Below are positions 1-10,611 of a stretch of DNA of 64,000 bases, piece after piece. The notes below the pieces were generated by a model that had not been told where the DNA came from, did no database searches, and saw only the letters and a list, made by a program, of their open reading frames with translations. Numbering within the stretch: position 1 is the stretch's first letter; each line of letters opens with the position of its first letter. The translations under genes and the position numbers were made by a program. The DNA is from Myxococcales bacterium (GTDB taxonomy: Bacteria > Myxococcota_A > Polyangia > Palsa-1104 > JAEUJZ01): contig JAEUJZ010000078.1 in NCBI GenBank assembly GCA_016794505.1, positions 62,001 to 126,000 on the forward strand, written 5' to 3'.

Positions 1-499
1 AGAACCACCAGCGCGACGCCGCCCGCCGTGACCAGCAGCGAAAGCAGCGTGCGGGTGTGCAGCGACTCGCGCAGAAACAGGAAGGAAAACAGCGCGACAA
101 ACAGCGGCGAGCTTGAGTTCAGCAGCGTCGCGATTCCGACGGGCAGGTGGGCGATCGCCAAGAAATACGTCAGCACGGCGAAGCTGCCGAACAGGCCGCG
201 CAGAAGCAGCGCGCCATAGTTCTGCGGCCGCATGCGATAGCCGCGCGCGAGCGGCAGCGCCACAACGACGATGCCGACGACGAAGCGCAGCCACGCGATC
301 TGCGGACCAGCCAAGTGCTGCGACGCCCCTTTGGCGCACAGCGCCATCAGCGAAAACAGCAGCGCCGCCACCGAAAGAAGCAGCGCTCCGTGGCGGTGGG
401 GTAGCCCCAAGGCACGCTTTCCGCGCGGCACCACGTCCAGCGGGCCCGAGCTAAGCGATGCGTCGCCGGGCAGAGAGGCCTGCGATGCGTCAGAGGTCA

Positions 500-500
<1 letters not shown>
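1..500 (-). CDS. EamA/DMT-family transporter, N-terminal part (cut by window edge)
   Basis: The minus strand encodes about 166 residues before the left edge of the window. After a ~45-residue polar leader come alternating hydrophobic helices: a first helix (LLLSVAALLFSLMALCAKGA), the G-P-Q-I-A-W-L-R-F turn, an LLLRGLFGSFAVLTYF helix and the P-V-G-I-A-T-L-L-N-S-S-S-P-L-F pattern typical of the first EamA repeat of drug/metabolite-superfamily exporters. The GTG start at 498-500 shares its last base with the TAG stop of clpA (TAGTG), so translation is probably coupled to clpA. Substrate is unknown; the second EamA repeat lies outside the window. The start is inferred from the coupling; no ATG fits better. 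Confidence 0.8.
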
Positions 501-2941
<2,441 letters not shown>

Positions 2942-3047
2942 GGGGACCGTCCTTTAGCAAGGAACATAATGCCATCCATCCCCCCCGGCTAGATCGGCTG
3001 CCGTGGGGGCGACGCGCGGCCCGGCTGGACGGCCCCCATGCGCGAGG

Positions 3048-6000
3048 TTAGGGCGCGTAGTGCAGGATCGTGCCGTTGGCGCCCGCGGCCCAGATGTTGT
3101 TGGCGCCGCTTCCCCAAAGACCAAAGAGCATCGAGCTTGCGCCGCTTGCCCGCGGTGTCCAGGTCGAGCCGTTCCACTGCAGCAGCGTGCCGCCATCGCC
3201 AGATACCCAGACGTTGCTGGCGCTTTCGGCCCAGATGCTCTGCAGGAACTGCGTTGTGCCGCTGGTCTGCGCCGTCCACATCGAGCCATTCCAGAACAAG
3301 ATGCGGCCGCTATAGCCCACCGCCCAGACGCTGTTCTTGCTGGTGCCCAGCACGCGGCTTAGGTCCGACGTCGTGCCCGACATCTGCTGCGTGACGCTTG
3401 TGCCATTCCAGCGCAGGATGGTGCCGCCAAAGCCCACCACCCACACATCGTCGGCCGCGCTGCCCCAAACGCTGGTCAGGTACTGCGTGACCGGGCTGGT
3501 CACGGCGGTCACGGCGCTGCCATCCCAGCGCACGATCGTGCCAGCATAGCCGACGAACCAGACGTTGTTGGCGCTGGTGCCAAAGACCGAGTTTAGGACC
3601 TGGGTCGTGCCGCTGCTGACAGGGCTCCACGCGGTGCCGTTGAAGCGCAGCAGCGTGCCATTGGCACCCGTCGCCCAGACGTTGCGCGCATCGGTGCCCC
3701 AGACGTCGGTCAGGGACTGCGTAGTGCCGCTCGCCTGCGCTTCCAAGCGGGTGCCGTTCCAGAACAGGATCTGGCCGCTATAGCCGACAAACCAGATGTG
3801 GCTGGCATCGCTGCCCCAGACCGATGTGATCCCCGTTAAAGACCCGCTGGAAGACGGTGTTGCGGTGCCACCGAAGCTCCACTTCACGATCGAGCCGCGG
3901 TCGCCGACGGCCCAGATGGGGCCTCCGCCTGTGCCGGACACGCCGTTTAGGTTGCTTGTGGTGCCCGAAGGGACCTCGGTCCAGACGCTGCCGTTCCACT
4001 GCAGCAGCGCGCCCGAGTCACCGACCACTACGATGCGGCTTGCGTCCAGGCCCCAGATGCCGCGCATCCGAATGCTAACCCGCGGAGGAAACGCAGGATC
4101 GGCCTTCCAGGTCGTCCCATCCCAGCGCAGGACCACGCCGATGCTGCCGATCGGGCTGATATCGCCGGCTGCCCACAGGTTCTTGTCGTCGGTGCCCCAG
4201 ATGCCGCGCAGGTACGCTATCGAGCTGCTGGCCTGTGCCGTCCAGGCGCTGCCGTCCCACTTCAGGATGGTTCCGCTTTGGCCGACGATCCACACGCTGC
4301 GGGCGCTGGTGCCGAAGATGCCGCGCAGGTACGCCACCGAGCCGCTGGCCTGTGCCGTCCAGGCGCTGCCGTCCCACTTCAAGATGGTTCCGCCCGCGCC
4401 AGCTGCCCAGACGTTGTTTGCGTCCCAGCCCCAGACGGCGGACAGGCTCTGCGTCGTACCGCTGCTCTGCACGGCCCAGCTTGTGCCGTTCCACTTCACG
4501 ATGACGCCACCGACGCCGACCGCCCAGATGTTGTTGCGGTCCAGGCCCCAGATGGAAAGCAGGTTCTGCGTCGTGCCGCTTGGCACCGGATCCCAGGTGC
4601 TGCCGTTCCAGCGCAGGATCAGGCCCAAGTCGCTGACCGCCCAGGCGTTGCTGGCATCGGCAGCCCACACCGACGGCATGTAGTTGCCTTGGGGCAGCGG
4701 GTTTTTCCAGCACCAGCCACTTGCCGAACACACGCCGCGCGCCATGCCGACCGACAGGCTCGCCGTGGCGCGGAAGGTGCTGTACGTCGCCGTCACCGTC
4801 GCATGGCCCTTGGCTTTGCCGGTTGCCACGCCGCCCGAGCTAATCGTCGCGACGCCCATGGCCGGAGCGATGTCGCTGATGCTCCACATCGCCAGGCTGC
4901 TTAGATCCTGCGTCGTGCCGTCGCTAAACACGCCCGAAAGCTTGAACGTCTGACTCGCGCCGATGGCGATGCTGGCTCCACCGGGCGACAGGGTGACTTC
5001 GCTGAGCACCGCGGGTCCGACGGTCAACAGGGCACTTGCGCTCTTGCCCATGTGCTCGGCCTGGATGCGCGCTTGGCCGGGGTTTTTGCCCAGGGCTCGG
5101 CCGCCGGCATCGATCGCTGCCACGTCGCTGCCCATGACATCGCTGACCTGCCACAGCGAGCTGGCGCTGACATCGACGCTGCTGCCGTCGCTGTAGCTGC
5201 CGACGAGCTGGAATCTCTGGGTGCGGCCTTTGGCGATGCTGGCTGTGCTGGGGCTGAGCGCCACCGACACCAGGATCGCCGGCTTGACGTCGAGCGTGGT
5301 GGTGGCGGCAAAGCCGCGATAGGCGCAGCCAATATTGGCTACTCCGACGGAATTGCCCGTGGCTAAGCCGCTGGCATCGACGCTGGCGACGCCGCTGCCC
5401 GTGACATCCAGGGCCAGCCACGAGGCGACGGCGCTGACATCTTGGCTGCTGCCATCGCTCAAGCTCGCCGTGGCCTTGAACCGTTGCGTCATGCCCTTGG
5501 GAATGCTCGGCGTAAGGGGGCTGATGCTCAGGCCGACGACGACGGCGGGGGTGACGGTGAGCGTCGTCTCGGTGACGACGCCCTGAAATTCGGCGCTGAC
5601 CGCCGCTTGACCGACAGAGTCGCCGACCACGGTGCCGGTCTCGTCGATGCTGGCGACGCCGCTGCCCATCACATCGCGCACCGCCCAGTCGACCTGTGTC
5701 GTCAGATCCTGCATGGTGCCGTCGGTGAACTGGCCGGTGGCGGTAAAGCTGCGCGAGGTGCCCTTGGCTATCGTCGGATTGAGCGGCGCGATGGAGAGGG
5801 TCTTGATGGCGGCCGGTGTGACCTCCATCGTCGTCGAGCCCGAGGTCAGCATGTAGCGGGCGCTGATGCGCGCCTTGCCCACGTTCTTGGCCGTGGCCAG
5901 GCCAGCCGAGTTGACGGTGGCGACATCGCTGCCGCTGGTGTTGCGCACTGACCACGAAGCGACGCTGGTGACGTCCTGCGTCGAGCCGTCGGTCATCGTC

Positions 6001-6572
6001 GCCGTGGCCTTGAACTGCTGTGTCAGGCCCTTGGCCACGTTGGGCAGGCTGGGCGTCACCGTGACGGAACGAATCGCCGCTGCCGTCACGACAATCGGGG
6101 TGACGATGCGTCCACCGTCGAGCTCGGCGGTGACCTGATAGCGTCCCGGCTGGGACAGCGACACGATGCCGTCCGGCGCCTCGGCCACCGGCTCACCGCT
6201 GGGCTGCGTCACGATAAAGCGGGCCTTCTGCGTCACATCGCGGACGTGGCCATCGGGAAGCAGGCTGCGCAAGGTGAACACCTGGGCGGTGCCTTGGCCG
6301 ATCTGCGGACTGGTCGGCGACAAAAGAAGCTGCGCTCCTGCCTGCGTCCGCGAATCGGGCGTCGGGTGCAGGACCGGGGTCTCGGCCGAAGGGGCCTGGG
6401 GATCGCGTGGGCGATCACAGCCGGAAAAGCTCGTCGCGGCCAAAAGAGCCCAAAGCGGCAGAGCCAGCCAGGCAGCGCCCCCATGACCGGGGCCGCTCCG
6501 TCGGGGCCGAGCCATCCCGGCGAGCCGCGACCGTCGCACAACCCTACGAAGAACAGAAGAGAGATGTCTCAC
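3048..6572 (-). CDS. Giant lipoprotein with Big_2 Ig-like repeats and a 14-repeat propeller-like region
   Basis: The protein has 1174 residues. A long basic leader is followed by a hydrophobic segment ending in a lipobox-like SFSGC, so it is probably a lipoprotein. Six Ig-like Big_2 units follow (about residues 75-620), most with the pattern xVTLSPxxxSIAKGxTQxFxATGxxSDGSTQDVTSxxxW. The C-terminal ~540 residues hold about 14 repeats of ~38 residues around W-G-x-D-x-N-N-V-W-A-V-G-x-G-G-T-I-L-K-W-N-G-x-x-W, which probably fold as beta-propellers. Such proteins are common in Myxococcota and look like surface adhesins or scaffolds, but no enzyme motif is visible. The GTG start at 6570-6572 is chosen because AAGGA lies 8 nt upstream; an ATG at 6513-6515 is the alternative. 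The gene stands alone. Confidence 0.8.
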   Translation of the reverse strand: MRHLSSVLRRVVRRSRLAGMARPRRSGPGHGGAAWLALPLWALLAATSFSGCDRPRDPQAPSAETPVLHPTPDSRTQAGAQLLLSPTSPQIGQGTAQVFTLRSLLPDGHVRDVTQKARFIVTQPSGEPVAEAPDGIVSLSQPGRYQVTAELDGGRIVTPIVVTAAAIRSVTVTPSLPNVAKGLTQQFKATATMTDGSTQDVTSVASWSVRNTSGSDVATVNSAGLATAKNVGKARISARYMLTSGSTTMEVTPAAIKTLSIAPLNPTIAKGTSRSFTATGQFTDGTMQDLTTQVDWAVRDVMGSGVASIDETGTVVGDSVGQAAVSAEFQGVVTETTLTVTPAVVVGLSISPLTPSIPKGMTQRFKATASLSDGSSQDVSAVASWLALDVTGSGVASVDASGLATGNSVGVANIGCAYRGFAATTTLDVKPAILVSVALSPSTASIAKGRTQRFQLVGSYSDGSSVDVSASSLWQVSDVMGSDVAAIDAGGRALGKNPGQARIQAEHMGKSASALLTVGPAVLSEVTLSPGGASIAIGASQTFKLSGVFSDGTTQDLSSLAMWSISDIAPAMGVATISSGGVATGKAKGHATVTATYSTFRATASLSVGMARGVCSASGWCWKNPLPQGNYMPSVWAADASNAWAVSDLGLILRWNGSTWDPVPSGTTQNLLSIWGLDRNNIWAVGVGGVIVKWNGTSWAVQSSGTTQSLSAVWGWDANNVWAAGAGGTILKWDGSAWTAQASGSVAYLRGIFGTSARSVWIVGQSGTILKWDGSAWTAQASSSIAYLRGIWGTDDKNLWAAGDISPIGSIGVVLRWDGTTWKADPAFPPRVSIRMRGIWGLDASRIVVVGDSGALLQWNGSVWTEVPSGTTSNLNGVSGTGGGPIWAVGDRGSIVKWSFGGTATPSSSGSLTGITSVWGSDASHIWFVGYSGQILFWNGTRLEAQASGTTQSLTDVWGTDARNVWATGANGTLLRFNGTAWSPVSSGTTQVLNSVFGTSANNVWFVGYAGTIVRWDGSAVTAVTSPVTQYLTSVWGSAADDVWVVGFGGTILRWNGTSVTQQMSGTTSDLSRVLGTSKNSVWAVGYSGRILFWNGSMWTAQTSGTTQFLQSIWAESASNVWVSGDGGTLLQWNGSTWTPRASGASSMLFGLWGSGANNIWAAGANGTILHYAP

Positions 6573-6750
6573 GAGAGCCGTCCTTTCCTTGCGAAGAAGG
6601 TCTAGAGAACGGCTCCGCTTTTATGTCGACCCGCGGCCTACGTCGAGGATTTTGCCGAAAGGACCGTGCCAAACGAGCGATGTGGGGCCCCGGACTCTGA
6701 ACGCCAGAATTCAGAGGATGGCCCATGGGGGCCTGCGTGCCTTCGCGCGG

Positions 6751-7179
6751 CTAGGCGTGGGCTTTTTTGGCCTGAAGCTCGGCGCGGCGCCGCTCGACCC
6801 AGGCCCAGGCCTCGGCTTCAGTGGCAACGAAGCTCGGGGAGATCTGCCGACTGCCCATCAGACGAAAGGCGTTGGCGAGCAGCGTAATCATCGTGCGAAT
6901 CAGCAAGCCCGCCCCGAACACCACCAGCTCAATGTGGATGTGGTGCTGCTTGTGCCACTCGGCGTTTTGACGGCGTGCCTCGGCGCTCATCGAGCCGCCG
7001 ACGGAGGCATCGACGATCTCAAAAACATAACCGTACTCGCGCTCGACCTTCTTCATGTGGTCGAGCAAAGCCACCACTTCGTCCCCCGTGACCTCGCCCC
7101 GCGTCCGGGCAAACACCACATCGCCCTGGATGCGCATCCGATGCTTGCCAAGAGGCAGCCAGTCATCCATGCCGATCAT
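6751..7179 (-). CDS. STAS-like/SpoIIAA-like domain protein, copy 1
   Basis: A 142-residue soluble protein. The core reads G-D-V-V-F-A...T-G-D-E-V-V-A-L-L-D-H-M, then V-E-R-E-Y-G-Y-V-F-E-I-V-D-A-S, then a helix, A-E-W-H, and I-E-L-V-V-F-G-A, which suggests the alternating beta/alpha layout of small STAS-type domains found in many Myxococcota. It has no signal peptide or membrane helix. It is a close tandem paralogue of the next gene upstream (7222-7662), with identical segments such as KHRMRIQGDVVFA and KVEREYGYVFEIVDAS. The ATG is set by matching the two copies, which also share about 15 bp directly upstream of the start. Function is unknown; the fold assignment is inferred. Confidence 0.65.
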   Translation of the reverse strand: MIGMDDWLPLGKHRMRIQGDVVFARTRGEVTGDEVVALLDHMKKVEREYGYVFEIVDASVGGSMSAEARRQNAEWHKQHHIHIELVVFGAGLLIRTMITLLANAFRLMGSRQISPSFVATEAEAWAWVERRRAELQAKKAHA

Positions 7180-7221
7180 CGTATCGTGTTTGCCTCCGCC
7201 GCAGGCACGCCGATGTGTCCG

Positions 7222-7662
7222 TTAGCGTGTGCCTTGGGCGGGTCCTTTTTGTGCCTGAAGCTCGGCGCGGCGCCGCTCGACCCAGGCCCAGGCCTCGGCT
7301 TCATTGGCAGCGAAGTTCGGGGCGATCTGCCGACGGCCCAGCAGACGAACGGCATTGATGAGCAGCGTCATCATCGTGCGCATCAACAGGCCCGCCCCGA
7401 ACACCACCAGCTCGATCTGTAGGACATGCTGCAGATGCCACTGGGCATTTTGGCGACGCGCCTCGGCGCTCATCGAGCCGCTCACGGAGGCATCGACGAT
7501 CTCAAAGACATAGCCGTACTCGCGCTCGACCTTCTGCATGTGTTCGAGCAAGGTCACCACTTCATCCCCTGTGATCTCGCCCTGGATCTGGGCAAACACC
7601 ACATCGCCCTGGATGCGCATCCGATGCTTGCCGACAGCCTGCCAGTCCCCCATGCCCGCCAT
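7222..7662 (-). CDS. STAS-like/SpoIIAA-like domain protein, copy 2
   Basis: A 146-residue paralogue of the gene at 6751-7179, 42 bp apart on the same strand, from a tandem duplication that includes the region just upstream of the start. The open frame extends 15 codons further upstream, but alignment with the other copy (M-x-G-M-x-D-W... at the N-terminus) puts the start at the ATG at 7660-7662. The two proteins differ mainly in the WHLQHVLQ/WHKQHHIH region and in the C-terminal tail. Possibly a two-subunit or redundant signalling module; no partner kinase or phosphatase is adjacent. Confidence 0.65.
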   Translation of the reverse strand: MAGMGDWQAVGKHRMRIQGDVVFAQIQGEITGDEVVTLLEHMQKVEREYGYVFEIVDASVSGSMSAEARRQNAQWHLQHVLQIELVVFGAGLLMRTMMTLLINAVRLLGRRQIAPNFAANEAEAWAWVERRRAELQAQKGPAQGTR

Positions 7663-8055
7663 CGTATCGTGTTTGCCCCCGCGGCAGGCAGGTCGACGTG
7701 AGGCCACCGCAGCTCATGCCAAGAAATAGGCCACTGGGATCCAGCAAGCGAACGGTACACGGGCCGTGCGCGAGCGCTGTGCGAGCGCTGTGCGAGCGCT
7801 GTGCGAGCGCTGTGTGCGAGCGATCGATATGCGCTGTGGAGGAGCGCAAATCGCTGAAGAGCGGCGTGTATTCCCGCGAATCTCTAAGAGAGTCATCCCG
7901 GTCTTGGGAAGGCACAAACGTTGCAATTAGGTCCATGAAACGATCGAGTCGCATCACAAGAACATACGCATCAGGATCGTCATTGCGGCCCGCGATGGCA
8001 GGGATGGTTGGGCCGTCCCTGCGATGATCGCTGTTGCAGAACGAAGGGGGCGAAT
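7663..8055. other. Intergenic region with repeats, no convincing gene
   Basis: The 393 bp between the divergent STAS-like copy 2 and the orphan gene contain the 11-bp array at 7770-7813 and, from about 7820, DNA that is visibly more AT-rich than the surroundings. An inverted repeat GCAGGGA/TCCCTGC (7998-8004 and 8016-8022, 11-nt loop) lies ~35 bp before the orphan gene's start. Open frames here lack the codon bias of the neighbours. Confidence 0.5.
7770..7813. repeat. 11-bp tandem array, 4 perfect copies
   Basis: GCGAGCGCTGT is repeated four times head to tail, followed by a degenerate fifth unit. It is intergenic, and its 11-bp unit length recurs at 11422-11553 and 32910-32953. Confidence 0.9.
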
Positions 8056-8793
8056 ATGCAGATTTATCTGAAGTTGGATTCAGCGTTTGAGAACAAAAAT
8101 AAAAAGAAGGAGGCTCTGCTCAGCTTCGACTTGACGGATGAACACCAAGAAAGTCTCGAAATTTTCTACAGAGATATCACGGATGCAATCCATAAAAACT
8201 GGCCCATTCTGGCGGAGTGCGGTTTTCAAGCGTTCTTCTCAAATAAGCCGATACCCCCCTCTGGGCAGTGGGATACGAGTCGAATCAAACCCGCGGCTAA
8301 CATGGAGCTTAAAATCAAGCTGACTAAAAAGGCCGCCGCTCAGGTGAACCAGGGGATCGTGGCGGCCATTCAAGGCCTGTCAAAATCTAAAGAAAAGATC
8401 CTCGTCGTTCCCTGCTCATGCATCGACGATACCCACAAAGGGCAGTCTGGGAGCCGCAAGATCGCTTCGGGACGTTATTTGAATATCGATGAGATTCAGC
8501 GACAACAAAAGCTCGACCGGGTCGTAAGCGCGCTAGAGAATAAAGAGAAATTCGCGCTTGTGCTCATTGACCCAGGCTTCGCGGGGGGAGGTAGCCATCA
8601 GAAGATGGTGCAGATCGTCGAATACCTTGGGCAGCACTCTGAACCGACGTATACGTTTAGCTCGCAGCGGCTTGCGAACGTGAACGGCGCCACCTTTGCG
8701 TGTGGCAAAGTGACGATCACCTATATCGCGGAGGAGGTCGACCCGCCGACCGAGACGGCAATCAAGAACGTGGCGAGCTGGGGCAGTATCTAG
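8056..8793 (+). CDS. Orphan hypothetical protein, atypical composition
   Basis: A 245-residue soluble protein that I do not recognise. It has an acidic/lysine-rich N-terminal half (LKLDSAFENKNKKKEALLSF), a middle beta-strand/turn IL-V-V-P-C-S-C-I-D-D, and a C-terminal half with ALVLIDPGFAGGGSHQKMVQIVEYLG, which could be a nucleotide- or ligand-binding loop. There is no signal peptide or TM helix. Codon use is much less GC-biased than in any neighbour (many AAA, ATT, GAA). It sits between an 11-bp repeat array and a MITE, which suggests recent transfer. The ATG is chosen over an in-frame start 48 bp upstream because AAGGGGG lies ~9 nt before it. Confidence 0.7.
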   Translation: MQIYLKLDSAFENKNKKKEALLSFDLTDEHQESLEIFYRDITDAIHKNWPILAECGFQAFFSNKPIPPSGQWDTSRIKPAANMELKIKLTKKAAAQVNQGIVAAIQGLSKSKEKILVVPCSCIDDTHKGQSGSRKIASGRYLNIDEIQRQQKLDRVVSALENKEKFALVLIDPGFAGGGSHQKMVQIVEYLGQHSEPTYTFSSQRLANVNGATFACGKVTITYIAEEVDPPTETAIKNVASWGSI

Positions 8794-8811
8794 CTGCGAC
8801 CTTGGTGCTAT

Positions 8812-8932
8812 CAGCGCGTTGAAAAAGTCAGCGAGGAGGCCAAAGCGCAAGGCGGAGGAGCGGAGCGTCCGACGGGACGTGAGCACCGACAACGCAGCGA
8901 TTTGGCCCCACAGCGACTTCTTCAACGCGCTG
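8812..8932. mobile_element. MITE-like element with terminal inverted repeats and CTAT target duplication
   Basis: An 18-bp terminal inverted repeat, CAGCGCGTTGAAAAAGTC at 8812-8829 and GACTTCTTCAACGCGCTG at 8915-8932 (one mismatch), is flanked by CTAT at 8808-8811 and CTAT at 8933-8936. Internal inverted segments (GGCCAAAGCGC/GCGATTTGGCC, CGTCC/GGACG) let the whole 121 bp fold into one long hairpin. It has no coding capacity. The ends resemble the TTTTTCAAC-type termini of IS families common in proteobacteria, so it is probably a non-autonomous derivative. Confidence 0.75.
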
Positions 8933-10296
8933 CTATGGCAGGACGGCACTCTTGGCGGAGGGCAGGACTTCGGAGACCGGGACGCCGTGCTCGGAGTGCC
9001 AGCAGAAGACGCGCAGGTCTTCTAGCAGGGCGCAGGAGCGGCGCTCGCTGGCTTGCACAAAGCGAGCCTGGGCTGGCAGGGGAATGCGCTCCACGGCATC
9101 GAGCTTCTCCCAGCAGTACACCTGGCCGGTCTGCGTCCGCGCGCACAGGTGCTTGTACCCCGCCGTAAGCTGCACGGCGTCGCGGAGCGTGGGGACTCGG
9201 ACCGGCTCGCCGCAGCTCGGATCGCCGCCTTTTGAAGGGCAGTGCGCGGGGGGGAAACGAGTCGCGCTCCAGGCTTCCAGCGGCACATAGCACAGCACCT
9301 CCTGGTTGGGCAGGATCGCGCAGACCTGTTGCTCTGTCGCGGCCAGCGCAAGCGCTCGCGGCAGCGAGGGCAGCCGTACATCAAAGGCCTGGCAAGTGAC
9401 CCGCTGTGTACCGTCTCGCCAGCACCAGAAGCTGCTGCCCCCAACAAGCTGCTGGGTTGAGGCCGGCAGCGGACCCAGCTCATGCCGGCTGTCGTGGTTG
9501 TGCTCGTCGCCAAAGCGCGCAAGCTCGCCGCTCATCATCCGCACCCACAGCGAGTGCTGGCCAGGCACAACCTCCACCGCATCGCGGATGCCCTCAAGGC
9601 GTGTCGGCTCCGCTCGGCCGAGGCCCCAGCAGTGGACCTGGCCCGAGCCTAGAGCGCAGTGGCACTCAGGGCCACCATAGAGCGCGCTGACCCCACGTAG
9701 GCCCGCTCTTTCGACCAGCCGTGCAGGCCGTCGTGGCAGCTGACCTCTCCGGCCGTGGTTAGCAGGCAGAGCGCTTGCTTGGGTCCGAGCGCCAGCGTCG
9801 TCGGCGCGCCGGAGACCTTGACCAGCACCGGCTCCACCGGCCGCAGTACGGTCGCAATACCCAGGCCCAGGCCCACGCTGACCAGGAAGCTGCCGCCGAG
9901 GCTGAGCCAGCGCCGCTGCGTGAAGCGCGCCAGGGTTCCGGCAAGCGCGGCGAAGGCCAGCGGGGCCAGCATGAGCCAGGAGGCGTGGTTTAGCGGTTGC
10001 AGGGGCCTGGCATGCACCGTCGGCACCGCTTGCACAAACCCCACCGCGTGCCACCCCAGCATCACATAGCTGAGCCCCAGCCCGACGAACCCCGGAGGCT
10101 GTCTGCGCCACACCGCCCAGCTAAGGAGCAGCACCAGCGCAAGCTCGGCGAAAAAAAAGATCAGCGCCCCCGACAAAGAGATCACGAGCAGCGCCATGAC
10201 GAGCCTACCCAGCGCCTCCTCTGCTTTGGGTGTGCAGCCGGCCAGGCAGAGAAGCACGGGTCCGGCCCTGGCGAGGAGCCCGATGGAGCTGCGCAT
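8933..10296 (-). pseudogene. RCC1-repeat membrane lipoprotein, frameshifted
   Basis: Two overlapping minus-strand frames make one protein. The 5' part (10296 to ~9660) starts MRSSIGLLARAG with a lipobox-like CLAGC. It has about four hydrophobic helices and a first repeat, LALGPKQALCLLTTAGEVSCHDG. The 3' part (from ~9690 to 8933, another frame) carries RCC1-type repeats such as CHCALGSGQVHCWG, LCARTQTGQVYCWE and CALLEDLRVFCWH. The 5' frame stops at a TAG near 9649-9651, just as the 3' frame enters its first repeat, so a one-base indel between about 9660 and 9690 broke the gene (or is an assembly error or programmed shift). The stop TAG lies in the right-hand CTAT duplication of the MITE, so it predates the insertion. 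Confidence 0.7.
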
Positions 10297-10366
10297 GGCG
10301 TATGAGGGGAACAGGGGGCCCCTCGGGCTGGCGCACTCTTTTCGAGCCCTCCTAGCTCGGTGATTC

Positions 10367-10582
10367 TTGCCCGAGGAGCGCCGCAGCCTGACGCGCGCTC
10401 GCCTGGGCATCGAGCCGCACCTGTCGGCTATGGCGGATGTGGCCGAGCGCTTCGGCTTTGATGTGCCCGAGCTAGAAGTCGCGGTGCGCGGCATGCGCGA
10501 CCTCATGGCCACCGGCCCCCGTCGCCCCAAAGATCCGCAGGCCCCCCTGCCTCCCACTCCCGCGCCGCTGCCCGTGCCGTAA
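10367..10582 (+). CDS. Small hypothetical protein or gene remnant
   Basis: A 71-codon frame with strongly GC-biased third positions (unlike its antisense), reading LGIEPHLSAMADVAERFGFDVPELEVAVRGMRDLMATG and a Pro-rich tail. An in-frame TGA lies at 10361-10363, so the only starts are TTG at 10367 or an internal ATG; neither has a good ribosome site. It may therefore be the 3' remnant of a longer gene. A hairpin at 10580-10611 follows its stop directly. Confidence 0.4.
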   Translation: MPEERRSLTRARLGIEPHLSAMADVAERFGFDVPELEVAVRGMRDLMATGPRRPKDPQAPLPPTPAPLPVP

Positions 10583-10611
10583 GCGCAAGACCCCGCGCGG
10601 GTCGCGCCTTA
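10580..10611. terminator. Hairpin between convergent genes
   Basis: TAAGCGC-AA-GACCC / GGGTC-GCGC-CTTA form a stem with a 2-nt bulge, spanning the facing stop codons of the small plus-strand frame and the minus-strand membrane protein. There is no long T run, so termination is inferred. Confidence 0.4.

Noticed and set aside
9690..10111. N-terminal ~140 codons of the open frame that ends at 8933
   Set aside because: This part is Arg/Ala/Gly-rich antisense-like translation; the true 5' part is in the other frame with a signal peptide and TM helices.
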